Origin: Marinobacter sp. ATCH36
Lineage (GTDB): Bacteria > Pseudomonadota > Gammaproteobacteria > Pseudomonadales > Oleiphilaceae
DNA: 64,000 nt
NCBI RefSeq assembly: GCF_023555055.1
Contig: NZ_JAMJPL010000004.1
Coordinates: 290,346 to 354,345, forward strand
Direction of reading: 5' to 3'
A program made the position numbers and the translations under genes. This document shows, piece after piece, positions 57,409 through 64,000 of the stretch (within the stretch, counting starts at the first letter, position 1; every line of letters begins with the position of its first letter). Under the pieces are notes generated by a model. That model had not been told where the DNA came from and did no database searches. It saw only the letters and a program-made list of their open reading frames with translations.

Positions 57409-57518
57409 GGCGTTGGCGGGTGGCTTCTCCCAAAAATGTGCGGAGCCATGGATGGCGGAGCCCAAGCGCCCATGGATGGGCTTGTAGCGTTTTTTGGGAG
57501 AAGCCACCCGCCAACGCC
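57409..57518 (-). repeat. family 1 palindromic element, copy F
   Basis: Perfect 28-base arms: GGCGTTGGCGGGTGGCTTCT plus CCCAAAAA at 57409-57436 and the complement at 57491-57518. The core is on the minus strand, opposite to copy E 79 bases away. Its first hairpin is CCCAT-CC-ATGGG where other copies have CACAT-CC-ATGTG: a paired change. It ends 39 bases from the rimO stop. Confidence 0.93.
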
Positions 57519-57557
57519 CTCCCCCGCAACACACAGGCTAGGTACCCATCTCAGCGG

Positions 57558-58901
57558 CTAAAGAACAAGCCGACCCCACAGATCATGCTCGTCAGCATGC
57601 TCAACCACGGCCTGAACGATCTGCCCGGGAACCAGGTCGGTTTCGTCATTGAGGTAGACCATGCCGTCAATCTCCGGGGCATCGGCCTTGGAGCGGCCGA
57701 TGGCGCCTTCCTCGTCGACTTCGTCGATCAGCACATCAATGGTCTGCCCGATCTTGGCCTGCAGGCGGGCGGCTGAGATCTGGGCCTGTTTTTCCATGAA
57801 ACGGGCCAGGCGCTCTTCCTTTACCTCTTCCGGTACCGCACCTTCCAGCTCGTTGGCTTTGGCACCTTCTACCGGGCTGTATTTGAAAGCACCAACCCGA
57901 TCCAGTTGCGCTTCGTCCAGCCAGTCCAGCAGATACTGGAAGTCTTCTTCGGTTTCCCCCGGAAAGCCCACGATGAAGGTGGAACGAATGGTCAGTTCCG
58001 GGCAGATCTCCCGCCATTTGCGAATGCGCTCCAGGGTCTTGCTGTCGTGGGCCGGGCGTTTCATGGCTTTCAGGACTTTCGGGCTGGCGTGCTGGAACGG
58101 GATATCCAGGTACGGCAGGATCTTGCCCTCCGCCATCAGCGGGATAATATCGTCCACATGTGGGTAGGGGTAAACATAATGCAAGCGCACCCAGACGCCC
58201 ATTTCACCGAGAGCCTCACACAGTGACTGCATCTTCGTTTTCAGTGGACGGCCCTGCCAGAAACCGGTGCGGTATTTGGTATCCACGCCATAGGCCGAGG
58301 TGTCCTGGGAAATGACCAGCAACTCCTTGACGCCGGCATCCACCAGTCTTTGAGCTTCATCCATCACATCGCCAATGGGGCGGCTTACCAGATCGCCCCG
58401 CATGGAGGGGATGATGCAGAAAGTACAGCGGTGGTTGCAGCCTTCTGAAATCTTCAGGTAGGCATAGTGCCGTGGCGTCAGCTTGATGCCCTGTGGTGGA
58501 ACCAGATCCGTGAACGGGTCGTGTTGTTTTTTGGGCGGCACGAACTGGTGCACCGCGCCGACGACTTCTTCATAGGCATGGGGGCCGGAGACTGCCAGAA
58601 CGCCAGGATGCGTATCACGTATTTTCTCGGCTTCAACGCCCATGCAACCGGTGACAATGACCTTGCCGTTTTCGCTGATAGCCTCGCCAATAGCATCCAG
58701 CGATTCCTGCTTGGCCGCATCAATGAACCCGCAGGTGTTGACCACAACAATGTCGGCGTCGTTGTAGGTGGGCACCACATCGTAGCCATCCAGCCTCAGC
58801 TGGGTCAGGATTCGCTCTGAGTCAACGAGCGCCTTGGGGCAGCCGAGGCTGATGAAACCAACTTTACCGCCCTGAGAAGCGGAAGGATTTTTGTCTGTCA
58901 T
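57558..58901 (-). CDS. rimO: ribosomal protein S12 methylthiotransferase RimO
   Basis: 447 residues from the ATG at 58901 (a GTG three codons upstream is possible). A radical-SAM enzyme with N-terminal UPF0004 cluster Cys ([31 protein letters not shown]), the radical-[11 protein letters not shown], and a TRAM domain ([20 protein letters not shown]). It adds a methylthio group to Asp of S12. Convergent with gatB, single gene. Confidence 0.96.
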   Translation of the reverse strand: MTDKNPSASQGGKVGFISLGCPKALVDSERILTQLRLDGYDVVPTYNDADIVVVNTCGFIDAAKQESLDAIGEAISENGKVIVTGCMGVEAEKIRDTHPGVLAVSGPHAYEEVVGAVHQFVPPKKQHDPFTDLVPPQGIKLTPRHYAYLKISEGCNHRCTFCIIPSMRGDLVSRPIGDVMDEAQRLVDAGVKELLVISQDTSAYGVDTKYRTGFWQGRPLKTKMQSLCEALGEMGVWVRLHYVYPYPHVDDIIPLMAEGKILPYLDIPFQHASPKVLKAMKRPAHDSKTLERIRKWREICPELTIRSTFIVGFPGETEEDFQYLLDWLDEAQLDRVGAFKYSPVEGAKANELEGAVPEEVKEERLARFMEKQAQISAARLQAKIGQTIDVLIDEVDEEGAIGRSKADAPEIDGMVYLNDETDLVPGQIVQAVVEHADEHDLWGRLVL

Positions 58902-59160
58902 AACCTGCACGGAATCGTGGCGCCTGAGTTGACGCCAGGTGAATGTTGGCGCGTAGTTTACCTGAGCCGCCGGCCGCCGTCAGTGACCTCAAACAGGGAA
59001 TTCAGACCGCCCGGAATTGACATGCATCATTATCAATGAAGCCATGTTCATATTCAGTTCACAAATCTGACAGCTTTAGCGACAGTCACCTTGCTGATCA
59101 CCAAATAAACAACTAGACTTTCAGGGAGTTAAGACCGAAATAATAAGCGCTTGCCGTTAT
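58902..59160. other. rimO / PilZ-gene divergent intergenic region
   Basis: About 260 bases with no gene. TTGACA at 59017-59022 is a good -35, and ATCATTATC just after resembles a Fur half-site, but no clear -10 at 17 bases is seen. Transcription rightward from here would reach the terminator at 59161-59208, so a small RNA or leader is possible. Confidence 0.3.
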
Positions 59161-59208
59161 CCCGCACCCGTCACATTACGAAATTGTGACTGTATGCGGG
59201 TCTTTCTT
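59161..59208 (+). terminator. intrinsic-terminator-like hairpin in leader of PilZ gene
   Basis: Outer stem CCCGCA / TGCGGG and inner stem GTCACA / TGTGAC, then TCTTTCTT. It stands 47 bases before the ATG of a same-strand gene. It may end a small RNA or attenuate the PilZ gene. Confidence 0.6.
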
Positions 59209-59254
59209 GTGTATCTGACAAGGCGCGACAGCAAGTATAAAAAGGGACTGAACG

Positions 59255-59707
59255 ATGGGTAAGGCAGCCTCCTTTAAAACAAGAGACGCCAGTAGAGTCA
59301 CTATGAAACCAGTTGCCGCCAAGCCAAACCTTCGCAACCAGCAACGTGTTGATGTTGCCACTGAAGTCACAATTGAGAAACCCGATGGCAGCTGCCTGAC
59401 CTGTGATGTGTCCAATATTTCGCGAACAGGAATCATGATCCTGTGTGACCGGGAAGCCATCAAAAAACTGGTTCCTGGCCAGAAAACCCCGGCGCCCGGT
59501 AACTGGATATCTGTCACGGCAACCTTCTCAGTTCCTGTTGTCGCCCAACAGCCGGTTTCGGTTATCGCCGGTGGCAATATCGTCCACATGCGCCGCATCG
59601 CCCGTGACCAGTTCCAGCTAGGCATCCAGTTCACCGAGTTCGAGGGCAACGGGTTCGAGTACGTCAACAATTACGTCGGCAAGCTCCTCGCCGCCTCGGT
59701 GCCCTGA
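59255..59707 (+). CDS. PilZ-domain protein
   Basis: 150 residues, single PilZ domain. The c-di-GMP motifs are both present: RNQQR (RxxxR, near residue 27) and NISRTG (D/NxSxxG), followed by FQLGIQF. It is therefore likely to bind c-di-GMP and act as an effector; its output is unknown. AAGGGA precedes the ATG at seven bases. It stands alone between rimO and cysD, behind an attenuator-like hairpin. Confidence 0.88.
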   Translation: MGKAASFKTRDASRVTMKPVAAKPNLRNQQRVDVATEVTIEKPDGSCLTCDVSNISRTGIMILCDREAIKKLVPGQKTPAPGNWISVTATFSVPVVAQQPVSVIAGGNIVHMRRIARDQFQLGIQFTEFEGNGFEYVNNYVGKLLAASVP

Positions 59708-59872
59708 ACGCGAAATCCACCTTCTCCAATACTGCCCCACCGCTATATTGTTATAGCAGCAAACTCTAGTTACCTGGCTTCTTATGCCATGGCCTGATCT
59801 GGTATCATTGCGGGATTCACACGCCCAGCCTTTATCTAAACCACAGGCACGCAAACGCGGTAACAGGATACG

Positions 59873-60781
59873 ATGACCACTTACAACCTGACGCACCTCA
59901 AACAGCTGGAAGCTGAAAGCATCCACATCATCCGGGAAGTCGCAGCCGAGTTCGACAACCCGGTTATGCTCTACTCCATTGGCAAGGACTCCGCGGTAAT
60001 GCTGCATCTGGCCCGAAAGGCCTTCTACCCGGGCAAGCTGCCGTTCCCGCTGATGCACATAGATACCACCTGGAAATTCAGGGAAATGATTGAATTCCGG
60101 GATCGCAAAGCCAAGGAGTACGGGCTGGACCTGATCGTTCACAAGAACGAAGACGGCATCAGGCAGGGCATCGGGCCCTTCACTCACGGCAGCGCCAAGC
60201 ACACCGACGTAATGAAAACCCAGGCTCTGAAGCAGGCCCTGGACAAGTACAAGTTTGATGCAGCCTTCGGTGGCGCCCGCCGCGACGAGGAGAAATCCCG
60301 CGCCAAAGAGCGGGTATATTCTTTCCGCGACGAATATCACCGCTGGGACCCTAAGAACCAGCGCCCCGAGCTTTGGAACATCTACAACGGCAAGATCAAC
60401 AAGGGCGAGAGCATCCGCGTATTCCCGCTGTCCAACTGGACCGAGCTGGACATATGGCAGTACATCTACCTGGAAAACATTGAGATCGTGCCACTTTACT
60501 ACTCAGCCAAACGGCCTGTCGTCGAGCGTGATGGCACGCTGATCATGGTTGACGACGACCGCATGCCCCTGAAAGAGGGCGAAAAGCCGGAAATGAAGTC
60601 GATCCGGTTCCGCACTCTGGGCTGCTACCCGCTGACCGGCGCCATTGAGTCCGAGGCAGACACCCTGCCGGAGATCATCCAGGAAATGCTGCTGGCCACC
60701 AGCTCCGAACGTCAGGGCCGCGTGATTGACCACGATTCGGCCGGATCCATGGAACAGAAAAAGCGGGAAGGGTACTTCTAA
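59873..60781 (+). CDS. cysD: sulfate adenylyltransferase subunit 2
   Basis: 302 residues. An ATP pyrophosphatase (PP-loop [17 protein letters not shown]) that forms APS from sulfate and ATP with CysN supplying GTPase energy. [15 protein letters not shown] and [19 protein letters not shown] blocks are standard. cysN starts one base after its stop codon. A CysB-controlled promoter is expected upstream but I cannot define it. Confidence 0.97.
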   Translation: MTTYNLTHLKQLEAESIHIIREVAAEFDNPVMLYSIGKDSAVMLHLARKAFYPGKLPFPLMHIDTTWKFREMIEFRDRKAKEYGLDLIVHKNEDGIRQGIGPFTHGSAKHTDVMKTQALKQALDKYKFDAAFGGARRDEEKSRAKERVYSFRDEYHRWDPKNQRPELWNIYNGKINKGESIRVFPLSNWTELDIWQYIYLENIEIVPLYYSAKRPVVERDGTLIMVDDDRMPLKEGEKPEMKSIRFRTLGCYPLTGAIESEADTLPEIIQEMLLATSSERQGRVIDHDSAGSMEQKKREGYF

Positions 60782-60782
60782 G

Positions 60783-62441
60783 ATGTCACACCAGTCTGAT
60801 CTGATTGCCGAAGATATTCAGGCCTACCTGAAGCAACACGAGAACAAGGAACTGCTGCGACTGCTGACCTGTGGCAGCGTGGACGATGGTAAAAGCACCC
60901 TGATTGGTCGCCTGCTTCACGACACCAAGATGATCTACGAAGATCACATGGCGAGCCTGAAGACCGACAGCGCCAAGATGGGCACCACCGGCGAGAAGCT
61001 GGACCTGGCCCTGCTGGTGGACGGCCTGCAGGCAGAGCGTGAGCAAGGCATCACCATTGATGTCGCCTACCGCTATTTCTCAACCGACAAGCGCAAGTTC
61101 ATCATCGCCGACACTCCGGGCCATGAGCAGTATACACGCAACATGGCAACCGGCGCTTCCACCGCCCAGGTGGCAATCCTGATGATTGACGCCCGCCACG
61201 GTGTGCTGACCCAGACCCGTCGCCACTCCTACATTGCGTCCCTGCTGGGTATCCGTCACATCGTGGTGGCCATCAACAAGATGGATCTGGTGGACTATAG
61301 CCAGGAACGCTTCAACGAGATCAAGGATGACTACCTGGCCTTCGCCAACAAGCTGGGCCTGAAAGACATCCGTTTTGTGCCGATTTCCGCCCTGGAAGGC
61401 GACAATGTCGTCAACAAGAGCGAGCACACGCCCTGGTTCACCGGCCAGCCGTTGATGGATATTCTAGAAACGGTGGAGGTGTCCCACGACAAGAACCTGG
61501 AGCATTTCCGCTTCCCGGTGCAGTACGTTACACGCCCGAATCTGAACTTCCGCGGTTTCTGCGGCACTATTGCCTCCGGCGTGATCCGCCCGGGCGAAAA
61601 GGTGATGGCCCTGCCCTCACGTCGCACCAGCATCATCAAGGATGTTGTAACGTTTGACGGCGACCTGGAGGAAGCCTACATCGACCAGGCGGTAACACTG
61701 ACACTGACCGACGAGATTGATGTCAGCCGTGGCGATATGCTGGTGAAAGCCGAGGACGAGCCGGAGGTGGGCAACCGCTTTACCGCCAACATCGTGTGGA
61801 TGACCGATGGCCCGCTGGAAACCGGCCGCCTGTATGACATCAAGCTCGGCCCCACGTTCACCTCGGGCACGGTGAAGAAAATTCATCATCAGACCGACGT
61901 GAATACGCTGGAGAAGAACGACAATCCGTCTGCCCTGCAGCTGAATGAAATCGGCCTGTGCGAGCTGACCCTGAGCCAGCCCATTGCGTTTGACGCCTAT
62001 CCACGCAACCACGCTACGGGCAGCTTCATTGTCATCGACCGGCTGACCAACGTGACCATTGGCGCAGGTATGATTGCCGGCACCGCGGGCACGGTAGAGT
62101 CGCTGGACCCGGTGACCAGCGAGGAGCGTGAGCGCCGCCTGGCCCAGAAGCCGGCTATCATTGCCTGTAACGGCAAGCAGGCGACGGCATTGGCCCTGGC
62201 GGTTGAGCGGGCGCTGTTCGATCAAGGTAAGACGTCTGTTGTGCTCAGCGAGGATAACACCGGTAATGCCGATGACCGCCGCCGCGCCGCCCAGGTGGTC
62301 AGTGCCCATGGCCTGATTGCCATTGCGGTTAATCTGGGTACCGATGTGGCTTCGGCTTCCGTTTCCGCAGATGACGATCAGGAAATCACGGACGCTGTTC
62401 AGTCGCTGATTCAGGATCTGATGCGTAGCAAGCGGGTTTGA
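60783..62441 (+). CDS. cysN: sulfate adenylyltransferase subunit 1 with degenerate CysC-like tail
   Basis: 552 residues. An EF-Tu-like GTPase: P-loop [32 protein letters not shown] and NKMDLVDY are intact and beta-barrel domains follow to about residue 450. E. coli CysN is about 475 residues and CysNC fusions about 630. Here an extra C-terminal stretch of about 100 residues ([20 protein letters not shown], then VVLSEDN and [10 protein letters not shown]) resembles APS kinase but lacks the GxxGxGKST P-loop. It is therefore best read as CysN with a decayed CysC domain; an active APS kinase must be elsewhere. Confidence 0.93.
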   Translation: MSHQSDLIAEDIQAYLKQHENKELLRLLTCGSVDDGKSTLIGRLLHDTKMIYEDHMASLKTDSAKMGTTGEKLDLALLVDGLQAEREQGITIDVAYRYFSTDKRKFIIADTPGHEQYTRNMATGASTAQVAILMIDARHGVLTQTRRHSYIASLLGIRHIVVAINKMDLVDYSQERFNEIKDDYLAFANKLGLKDIRFVPISALEGDNVVNKSEHTPWFTGQPLMDILETVEVSHDKNLEHFRFPVQYVTRPNLNFRGFCGTIASGVIRPGEKVMALPSRRTSIIKDVVTFDGDLEEAYIDQAVTLTLTDEIDVSRGDMLVKAEDEPEVGNRFTANIVWMTDGPLETGRLYDIKLGPTFTSGTVKKIHHQTDVNTLEKNDNPSALQLNEIGLCELTLSQPIAFDAYPRNHATGSFIVIDRLTNVTIGAGMIAGTAGTVESLDPVTSEERERRLAQKPAIIACNGKQATALALAVERALFDQGKTSVVLSEDNTGNADDRRRAAQVVSAHGLIAIAVNLGTDVASASVSADDDQEITDAVQSLIQDLMRSKRV

Positions 62442-62488
62442 TCTGGATTAGCTGATTATGGCCCTCCTGGCCTGAAACCTTGGGGGCT

Positions 62489-62581
62489 GGTTCGGGGGTG
62501 GGGATGCCTTTTCTTTGGAAAAAGAACTCGCTGCGCTCGGACACCTTTTTCTGGCAGAAAAGGCATCCCCACCCCCGAACC
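62489..62581. repeat. family 2 palindromic element, copy G
   Basis: Perfect 26-base arms: GGTTCGGGGGTGGGGATGCC plus TTTTCT at 62489-62514 and its complement at 62556-62581. Inside, GAAAAAG and CTTTTTC form a second stem around a 20-base loop (AACTCGCTGCGCTCGGACAC). It lies 47 bases after cysN. Confidence 0.92.
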
Positions 62582-62724
62582 GATCTGACCTGTTCGAATT
62601 CTTCACTCCACTCCAACCTTCCCCCACAACTCCATAAAAACCATTACAATGCCACCCGTGAACGCTCAGCCTCAGGCTCGATACGCTCACCTACCCGCTC
62701 ACCAATCAAGGAACCGACGACCCA

Positions 62725-63741
62725 ATGGCCATCAAGCAGCTTCGCACCCTCTTTGCCAGCCAGTATCAACCCGGGCAACCGGCACGGGTCCGCCCTGGTG
62801 AAGTCCTGACCGAGCCAGGCGGCGACTATGAAGCCCTTCACAAGCAGATGAAGCGCCTGTTCAACAGCAAGCCGGGCAAGAAGTACGGTCGGTTTTCCGA
62901 GGACATTGGCGAGAGCCCGTTCAGCAGTTGGCTAAAGGAGTATCGGGAAGATCGGCAATCCTTCGCGTCTCTGACGGATCGTCTGTTTGGTCAGTGGCAG
63001 GAGCTGCTGAACAGTGCCCAGGAGGAGTTCGAGGGGCACCTGATGATTGTCCATGAGGCTCTGGCGGATGCGGAGGTGGTTTATCTGTGCATTCTGGAAA
63101 ACGACAGTGCCATGCGCTTCGATGCCCAGCAGACGCTCGATGCGACCGATATCCTGAGCCTGTCGCGACTGAATCTGGCGGTGCGGGTTGAGCTTGACGA
63201 CTGGCTTGGGGACCACCCTGGTGAGAACTACCTTACGCTGGTTCATGCCCGTGGTTCCGGCGAGGGTGGCGATCTGTTTATCCGGTTGTCTGGTTTTACC
63301 AATCAGGTGGATGTGGAGAAGGAAACGCTGACGTTCATGGATGCGGTGGAGGCCTTTGCCAAGTCCTCAGAACCGGAGGAGGCAGGCAAGATTCGGGCGC
63401 GGGCCTATGAGTTTTCCAAGGAGCAGCATGCTCTGGGTGAGCCGGTGGCGATTGAAGCTCTTTCGGGCTATCTGGACGAGGACCAGCCGCAGCGTTTCAA
63501 GGAATTCGCCAGTGAGACTGCCGAGTTGCCGGAGAGCGGGGTACTGCATCCGGATCACCGCAAGGTGAAGAAGCTGGTGCGGATTGCCGGTTCTGGCGGG
63601 GGCATGAGCGTGTCTTTCTCGTCTGATCTGGTCAACCAGGCGATTTACTATGACCGTGACAACGATGCCTTGACCATTACGCGGCTCCCCAAAGCGCTGC
63701 GGGAACAGCTGCAACGTTATCTGGAAGGCCGCGAGGAATAA
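62725..63741 (+). CDS. ndpA: nucleoid-associated protein NdpA (YejK)
   Basis: 338 residues, normal for the 37-kDa nucleoid-associated protein family (YejK). MAIKQLRTLFASQYQPG and the central DWLGDHPGENYLTLVHARGSG and FIRLSGFTNQVD are consistent; the C-terminal part (GMSVSFSSDLVNQAIYYD) completes the fold. It copurifies with the E. coli nucleoid; molecular role is uncertain. AAGGAA lies eleven bases upstream. Family 2 elements flank it on both sides. Confidence 0.9.
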   Translation: MAIKQLRTLFASQYQPGQPARVRPGEVLTEPGGDYEALHKQMKRLFNSKPGKKYGRFSEDIGESPFSSWLKEYREDRQSFASLTDRLFGQWQELLNSAQEEFEGHLMIVHEALADAEVVYLCILENDSAMRFDAQQTLDATDILSLSRLNLAVRVELDDWLGDHPGENYLTLVHARGSGEGGDLFIRLSGFTNQVDVEKETLTFMDAVEAFAKSSEPEEAGKIRARAYEFSKEQHALGEPVAIEALSGYLDEDQPQRFKEFASETAELPESGVLHPDHRKVKKLVRIAGSGGGMSVSFSSDLVNQAIYYDRDNDALTITRLPKALREQLQRYLEGREE

Positions 63742-63772
63742 CTTTTTGACCTGCCAACTTGGGCGACTGGCC

Positions 63773-63857
63773 CCGGGGTGGGGGTACCTTTTCTTTGGAA
63801 AAAGAACTCGCTGCGCTCAGACACCTTTTTCTGGCAGAAAAGGTACCCCCACCCCGG
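63773..63857. repeat. family 2 palindromic element, copy H
   Basis: Perfect 22-base arms: CCGGGGTGGGGGTACCTTTT plus CT at 63773-63794 and its complement at 63836-63857. The interior is identical to copy G except for one base in the loop (CTCAGAC for CTCGGAC), while the outer arm differs. It starts 32 bases after the ndpA stop. Confidence 0.92.
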
Positions 63858-63963
63858 AACCGAGCAAGCCACGAGTTAGTGCCCATCCAGAAACACCGTT
63901 TTCCGGTGATCTGACGTGCTCCAGGAAGAACCAGTGTGAGTGAGAAGCTAAAGGATACCAGCG

Positions 63964-64000
63964 ATGCCTGAATTATTGGCGTCATTGGTTGTTATTTGGT
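63964..64000 (+). CDS. start of a further gene, cut by window end
   Basis: ATG at 63964 with AAAGGA eight bases upstream opens a frame reading MPELLASLVVIW to the window edge. The hydrophobic start suggests a membrane or exported protein. Too little is present to identify it. Confidence 0.45.
   Translation, partial: MPELLASLVVIW

Noticed and set aside
57215..57518. CRISPR-like repeats
   Set aside because: The two elements are in opposite orientation, widely spaced and single at other loci, with no regular spacer array or cas gene.
58960..59254. c-di-GMP riboswitch upstream of the PilZ gene
   Set aside because: None of the conserved core sequences of class I or II c-di-GMP riboswitches could be found.
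62489..62514. G-quadruplex in family 2 arms
   Set aside because: Copy G has three G-runs of four or five nearby and copy H only two; the perfect inverted arms explain the G-richness more simply.

Overview
The window looks like a chromosomal segment of a marine gammaproteobacterium close to Marinobacter. The support is gene order (pilBCD-coaE-yacG, mla-ibaG-murA-hisGDC, kdsD-kdsC-lptCAB-rpoN-hpf-ptsN-rapZ-ptsO-mgtE, mreBCD-maf-rng-yhdP, gatCAB, cysDN), a short-form HisG, and a moderately GC-rich sequence. The genus is inferred from protein character and synteny; no search was run. Nearly all of the window is core genome. I found no rRNA, tRNA, CRISPR array, prophage or transposase.

Layout. 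1-2.2 kb: the end of a beta-CASP metallo-hydrolase, a variable stretch with one doubtful ORF, and pilA (minus strand) behind a good sigma-54 promoter. 2.2-11.4 kb: pilB, pilC, pilD, coaE and yacG, with an unknown envelope protein, trmO and a hybrid sensor kinase set between coaE and yacG. 11.4-16.3 kb: envelope genes (YfaZ-like protein, large unknown lipoprotein, Bax-like glucosaminidase, acyltransferase). 16.3-22.8 kb: a MalT-like LuxR regulator and a DUF1302/DUF1329 pair. 22.8-25.9 kb: thiolase, zapE, zapG. 25.9-34.8 kb (minus strand): mlaFEDCB-ibaG-murA-hisG-hisD-hisC-Nif3. 35-44.2 kb (plus strand): KDO and LPS-transport genes, then rpoN with the nitrogen-PTS genes, mgtE and darP. 44.2-53.5 kb (minus strand): the mre/maf/rng/yhdP/nitrilase cell-shape cluster. 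53.9-57.2 kb: gatCAB. 57.6-64 kb: rimO, a PilZ protein, cysD, cysN, ndpA and the start of one more gene.

The genes fall into connected programmes. Type IV pilus assembly links pilA expression to sigma-54, and rpoN itself lies in the window. Outer-membrane biogenesis is covered by mla (phospholipid transport), kds/lpt (KDO and LPS export) and yhdP. Cell-wall and shape functions come from murA, mreBCD and the glucosaminidase. Histidine synthesis, glutaminyl-tRNA amidation and sulfate activation make up the rest.

The most unusual signal is not a protein. Eight intergenic palindromic elements (six of family 1, two of family 2) each carry a conserved core flanked by long inverted arms. The arm sequence differs at every locus, yet within a locus the two arms remain complementary, perfectly so in five of the eight. 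In family 1 the short hairpins inside the core also show paired changes. The elements lie inside operons, between divergent genes and between convergent genes, in either orientation. This is either strong selection for a cruciform or RNA fold, or an insertion or copying mechanism that turns flanking DNA into a palindrome. I do not recognise either family.
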